Position numbers and translations under genes: made by a program. 40,900 nt of DNA from a virus, in the IMG/VR virus record IMGVR_UViG_3300021363_000010, positions 1-40,900 of that record; one strand, given 5' to 3'. The notes beneath the pieces were generated by a model. That model worked only from the letters and a program-made list of their open reading frames with translations, had not been told where the DNA came from and did not search any database. This document shows, piece after piece, positions 39,655 through 40,900 of this stretch (its first letter is position 1; every line of letters starts with the position of its first letter).

Positions 39655-39937
39655 CTTGATTCCGGAAGACCATAGATCCGCCGCTACACACGCATTGCTC
39701 GCGTATTCCAGCCAGTTCGATGCCTTGACATTCGCGTTCGGGTATCTATCCAATTCCCTTAACATTTACAACTTTCCGACATGCCGTTCCATCCGTGACG
39801 GTCTAGAGACAGCTATGGAGATTCTTAGAGATGAGCAACGTGGTATCGCTGTGCAAGCAGCGGAGCAAGCCAGACCGGATCGCCCGGACCGGAGCACTGG
39901 TCCGCCAGGACTGGGCCATCCGACAGTTCGACCGTAA
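39647..39937 (+). CDS. Small protein overlapping its neighbour
   Basis: The frame starts at ATG 39647 (MTDLIPEDHRSAATHALLAYS), helical to about residue 65. The remainder (RPDRPDRSTGPPGLGHPTVRP) overlaps 39831-39937 in another frame and looks like a shadow of that gene. The C-terminal third may therefore not be conserved. Confidence 0.6.
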   Translation: MTDLIPEDHRSAATHALLAYSSQFDALTFAFGYLSNSLNIYNFPTCRSIRDGLETAMEILRDEQRGIAVQAAEQARPDRPDRSTGPPGLGHPTVRP

Positions 39938-40151
39938 ACCGGATCATGGCCGTCTGTTCGACCCGGACACCGTGGAGATGCCGGCGTTCGACGCCCTTCT
40001 CGCCGGACCGGCCAGCGAAACCGACGCCGTGCCGGTTCCGGGACGTCGACCTGAACTGGTCCAGGTCGAGACCGTGTTGTGGATCTCCACGGGCGCTTTC
40101 CTGAGCGGCGGCGCTCTCATGCTCGGCATGCTCGCCGTAATGATCCGATGA
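39831..40151 (+). CDS. Small C-terminally anchored membrane protein
   Basis: The ATG at 39831 has GGAG about 10 bases upstream. The 106-residue protein has a polar N-terminal part (SNVVSLCKQRSKPDRIARTG, RKPDHGRLFDPDTVEMPAFD) and one C-terminal hydrophobic span (LWISTGAFLSGGALMLGMLAVM). Its stop overlaps the next ATG. No family. Confidence 0.68.
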   Translation: MSNVVSLCKQRSKPDRIARTGALVRQDWAIRQFDRKPDHGRLFDPDTVEMPAFDALLAGPASETDAVPVPGRRPELVQVETVLWISTGAFLSGGALMLGMLAVMIR

Positions 40152-40474
40152 TCAGGTTCGGTTTACACAGATGGGAGAGATGGCCCATTGTCGCGGAAGG
40201 CGGTTATCACCCAACTCATGCACAGTCCCGTGATCAGAATCCACATCGCGACCATGGTCGTGATGATCCGATGATCAAGAACGGGCTAGCGCCCGTGATC
40301 TCAGAATTCTGCGTCGTCTGCCGGGTCTACGGTCCCCACGACAACGGTTCCACTCGTATTCCGATACCTGTGGATCCCTACTGGATGACCGTTAACATCA
40401 GCCCAGAATTAGGCTGGAACTGGAAATTGACCACTCAATGTCAGCACTGCGGATGGAATACGATCTACCGATGA
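40148..40474 (+). CDS. Zn-binding-like small protein, last gene of the plus-strand run
   Basis: The frame from ATG 40148 codes for 108 residues. A better supported product starts at ATG 40271 (MIKNGLAPVISEFCVVCRVYG, 67 residues) with two CxxC pairs (FCVVCRV and CQHCGW) typical of a zinc site. The 41 residues in front are His/Arg-rich and lie between two near-identical start contexts (40136-40155 and 40259-40278). Both starts follow CCG ATG ATC. Which is used is open. Confidence 0.6.
   Translation: MIRFGLHRWERWPIVAEGGYHPTHAQSRDQNPHRDHGRDDPMIKNGLAPVISEFCVVCRVYGPHDNGSTRIPIPVDPYWMTVNISPELGWNWKLTTQCQHCGWNTIYR
40188..40274 (+). CDS. Alternative 28-residue hydrophobic frame
   Basis: In another frame, TTG 40188 with GGGAGAG upstream opens MSRKAVITQLMHSPVIRIHI and ends VVMIR-stop with ATGA coupling to ATG 40271. 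That is the same end (VMIR) as the gene that stops at 40151. Either this or the 41-residue leader of the 40148 frame may be the true content here. Confidence 0.3.
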   Translation: MSRKAVITQLMHSPVIRIHIATMVVMIR

Positions 40475-40497
40475 TCCTTCGTTCGACGGCTCTAAAC

Positions 40498-40526
40498 GCC
40501 AACGTTGATCAAGGCTCCACGTTGGC
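40498..40526. terminator. Possible bidirectional terminator between convergent arms
   Basis: GCCAACGT (40498-40505) pairs with ACGTTGGC (40519-40526) across a 13-base loop. It lies where the plus-strand run ends (40474) and the minus-strand run ends (40509). Eight bp and no U-run make it weak. Confidence 0.45.
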
Positions 40527-40688
40527 CGGCGCGAACACCGACTGACGGGTGATCAGCGCCAGGATCGCCGTGCTGGCCGTCAGTATCGCTCCCTGCTGCT
40601 CTCCGGTGAGCTGCAGGCCGAGAGTCACGGCCAAGACGATGACGGCCTGCACAACGCCGAGGATCAGCGCGGGCTCTCTACGGAACAT
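40509..40688 (-). CDS. Small holin-like membrane protein, 59 residues
   Basis: ATG 40688 has GGGAG at 5 bases. The product begins MFRREPALILGVVQAVIVLA and continues with a second hydrophobic segment (GAILTASTAILALITRQ). Short two-segment proteins of this kind, starting REPALIL and ending ALITRQ, are usual at the end of actinophage lysis cassettes and are called holins. It overlaps the previous gene by 11 bases and is the last gene of the leftward operon. Too short for a standard ORF cut-off. Confidence 0.75.
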   Translation of the reverse strand: MFRREPALILGVVQAVIVLAVTLGLQLTGEQQGAILTASTAILALITRQSVFAPANVEP

Positions 40689-40900
40689 GGTTCTCCCTCT
40701 CTTTACGCCGGCCGGCTCTCTGGGCCAGCAGGAACACTCTCAGCAGATTCCACAACACGGCGGCCACGGCGAGCCTGCTGCCGACCCGTAACGCCTGCCC
40801 GCCGATCCCCATGAACAGGGCCGGCCAGACCAGCACCAGCACGCTCAGAAGGTAGGTCGCGTTCGTCACCCCGAGCAACCCCACCACAGCTCGGCCGGCT
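40678..40900 (-). CDS. Lysis-cassette membrane protein, C-terminal part (continues from position 1-255)
   Basis: This is the other end of the gene described at 1-255. It reads through 40756-40900 (the repeat) to TAG 40678. The last hydrophobic span and the basic tail are here. The apparent GTG start at 40887 is only an artefact of the window edge. The whole protein has 110 residues. Confidence 0.8.
   Translation of the reverse strand, partial: AGRAVVGLLGVTNATYLLSVLVLVWPALFMGIGGQALRVGSRLAVAAVLWNLLRVFLLAQRAGRRKERENHVP
40756..40900. repeat. Terminal direct repeat, right copy
   Basis: It matches 1-145 except for one base (40882 C versus 127 G). The unit length is 40,755 bp. Confidence 0.9.

Noticed and set aside
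1-40900. Integrase, attachment site and repressor of a temperate phage
   Set aside because: No recombinase motif (tyrosine RHRY or serine type) and no immunity repressor were found in any frame. Only small HTH proteins are present, so lysogeny is not supported.

Overview
The window reads as one essentially complete genome of a tailed double-stranded DNA phage with siphovirus-type genes: HK97-type head, portal, two-subunit terminase, tape measure, tail-tube proteins, and no sheath or baseplate. The host is most likely a high-GC actinobacterium. This rests on the GC-rich sequence, GTG/TTG starts, dense ATGA/GTGA stop-start overlaps, TTGAC(N)/xAnnnT promoters placed for leaderless transcripts, and structural proteins of the actinophage type. 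No host genes, integrase or attachment site are visible. The first 145 bases recur at the end (40756-40900) with one silent mismatch, so the unit is a circular or circularly permuted genome of about 40,755 bp. One lysis gene runs across the junction.

Layout. Genes on the minus strand run from about 32.0 kb down to 1 and then wrap to 40.7-40.5 kb. In order of transcription they are: an HTH regulator and small genes (32.0-30.9 kb); replication genes, with a family A DNA polymerase and a primase/helicase (30.7-26.3 kb); an endonuclease VII-like protein; small and large terminase (25.5-23.0 kb); a portal fused to a MuF-like domain, protease and major capsid protein (22.8-18.3 kb); head-decoration and head-fibre genes (18.1-14.5 kb). 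An accessory cassette follows (14.5-11.9 kb) with a solitary C5-cytosine methyltransferase. Then come connectors, tail terminator, two tail-tube paralogues, tail chaperones with a -1 frameshift, tape measure, a large tail protein with an N-terminal GH26-like hydrolase domain, and a lysis cassette (11.9-0 kb and 40.7-40.5 kb). Genes on the plus strand (32.2-40.5 kb) are probably early: two helical proteins, a small membrane protein, a LuxR-type regulator, an SF2 helicase, a Cas4/RecB-type nuclease with a CCHC knuckle, a proline/glutamine-rich protein and a run of coupled small ORFs.

Regulation is unusually visible. Divergent overlapping promoters at 32.02-32.07 kb separate the arms. At least four promoters share the geometry -35, 17-18 nt, xAnnnT, 6 nt, ATG, which predicts leaderless mRNAs. 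In three of them the TGA of the upstream ORF lies inside the -35 hexamer. Long perfect inverted repeats sit between capsid genes, in the polymerase leader (including an interleaved A-B-A'-B' pair that could form a pseudoknot or a switch) and in the early-operon leader. Eight copies of a GGGAACCATAG-type repeat around a hairpin at 26.2-26.4 kb are a candidate replication origin or operator array.

Functions were assigned by eye from motifs and gene order. No database search was possible.
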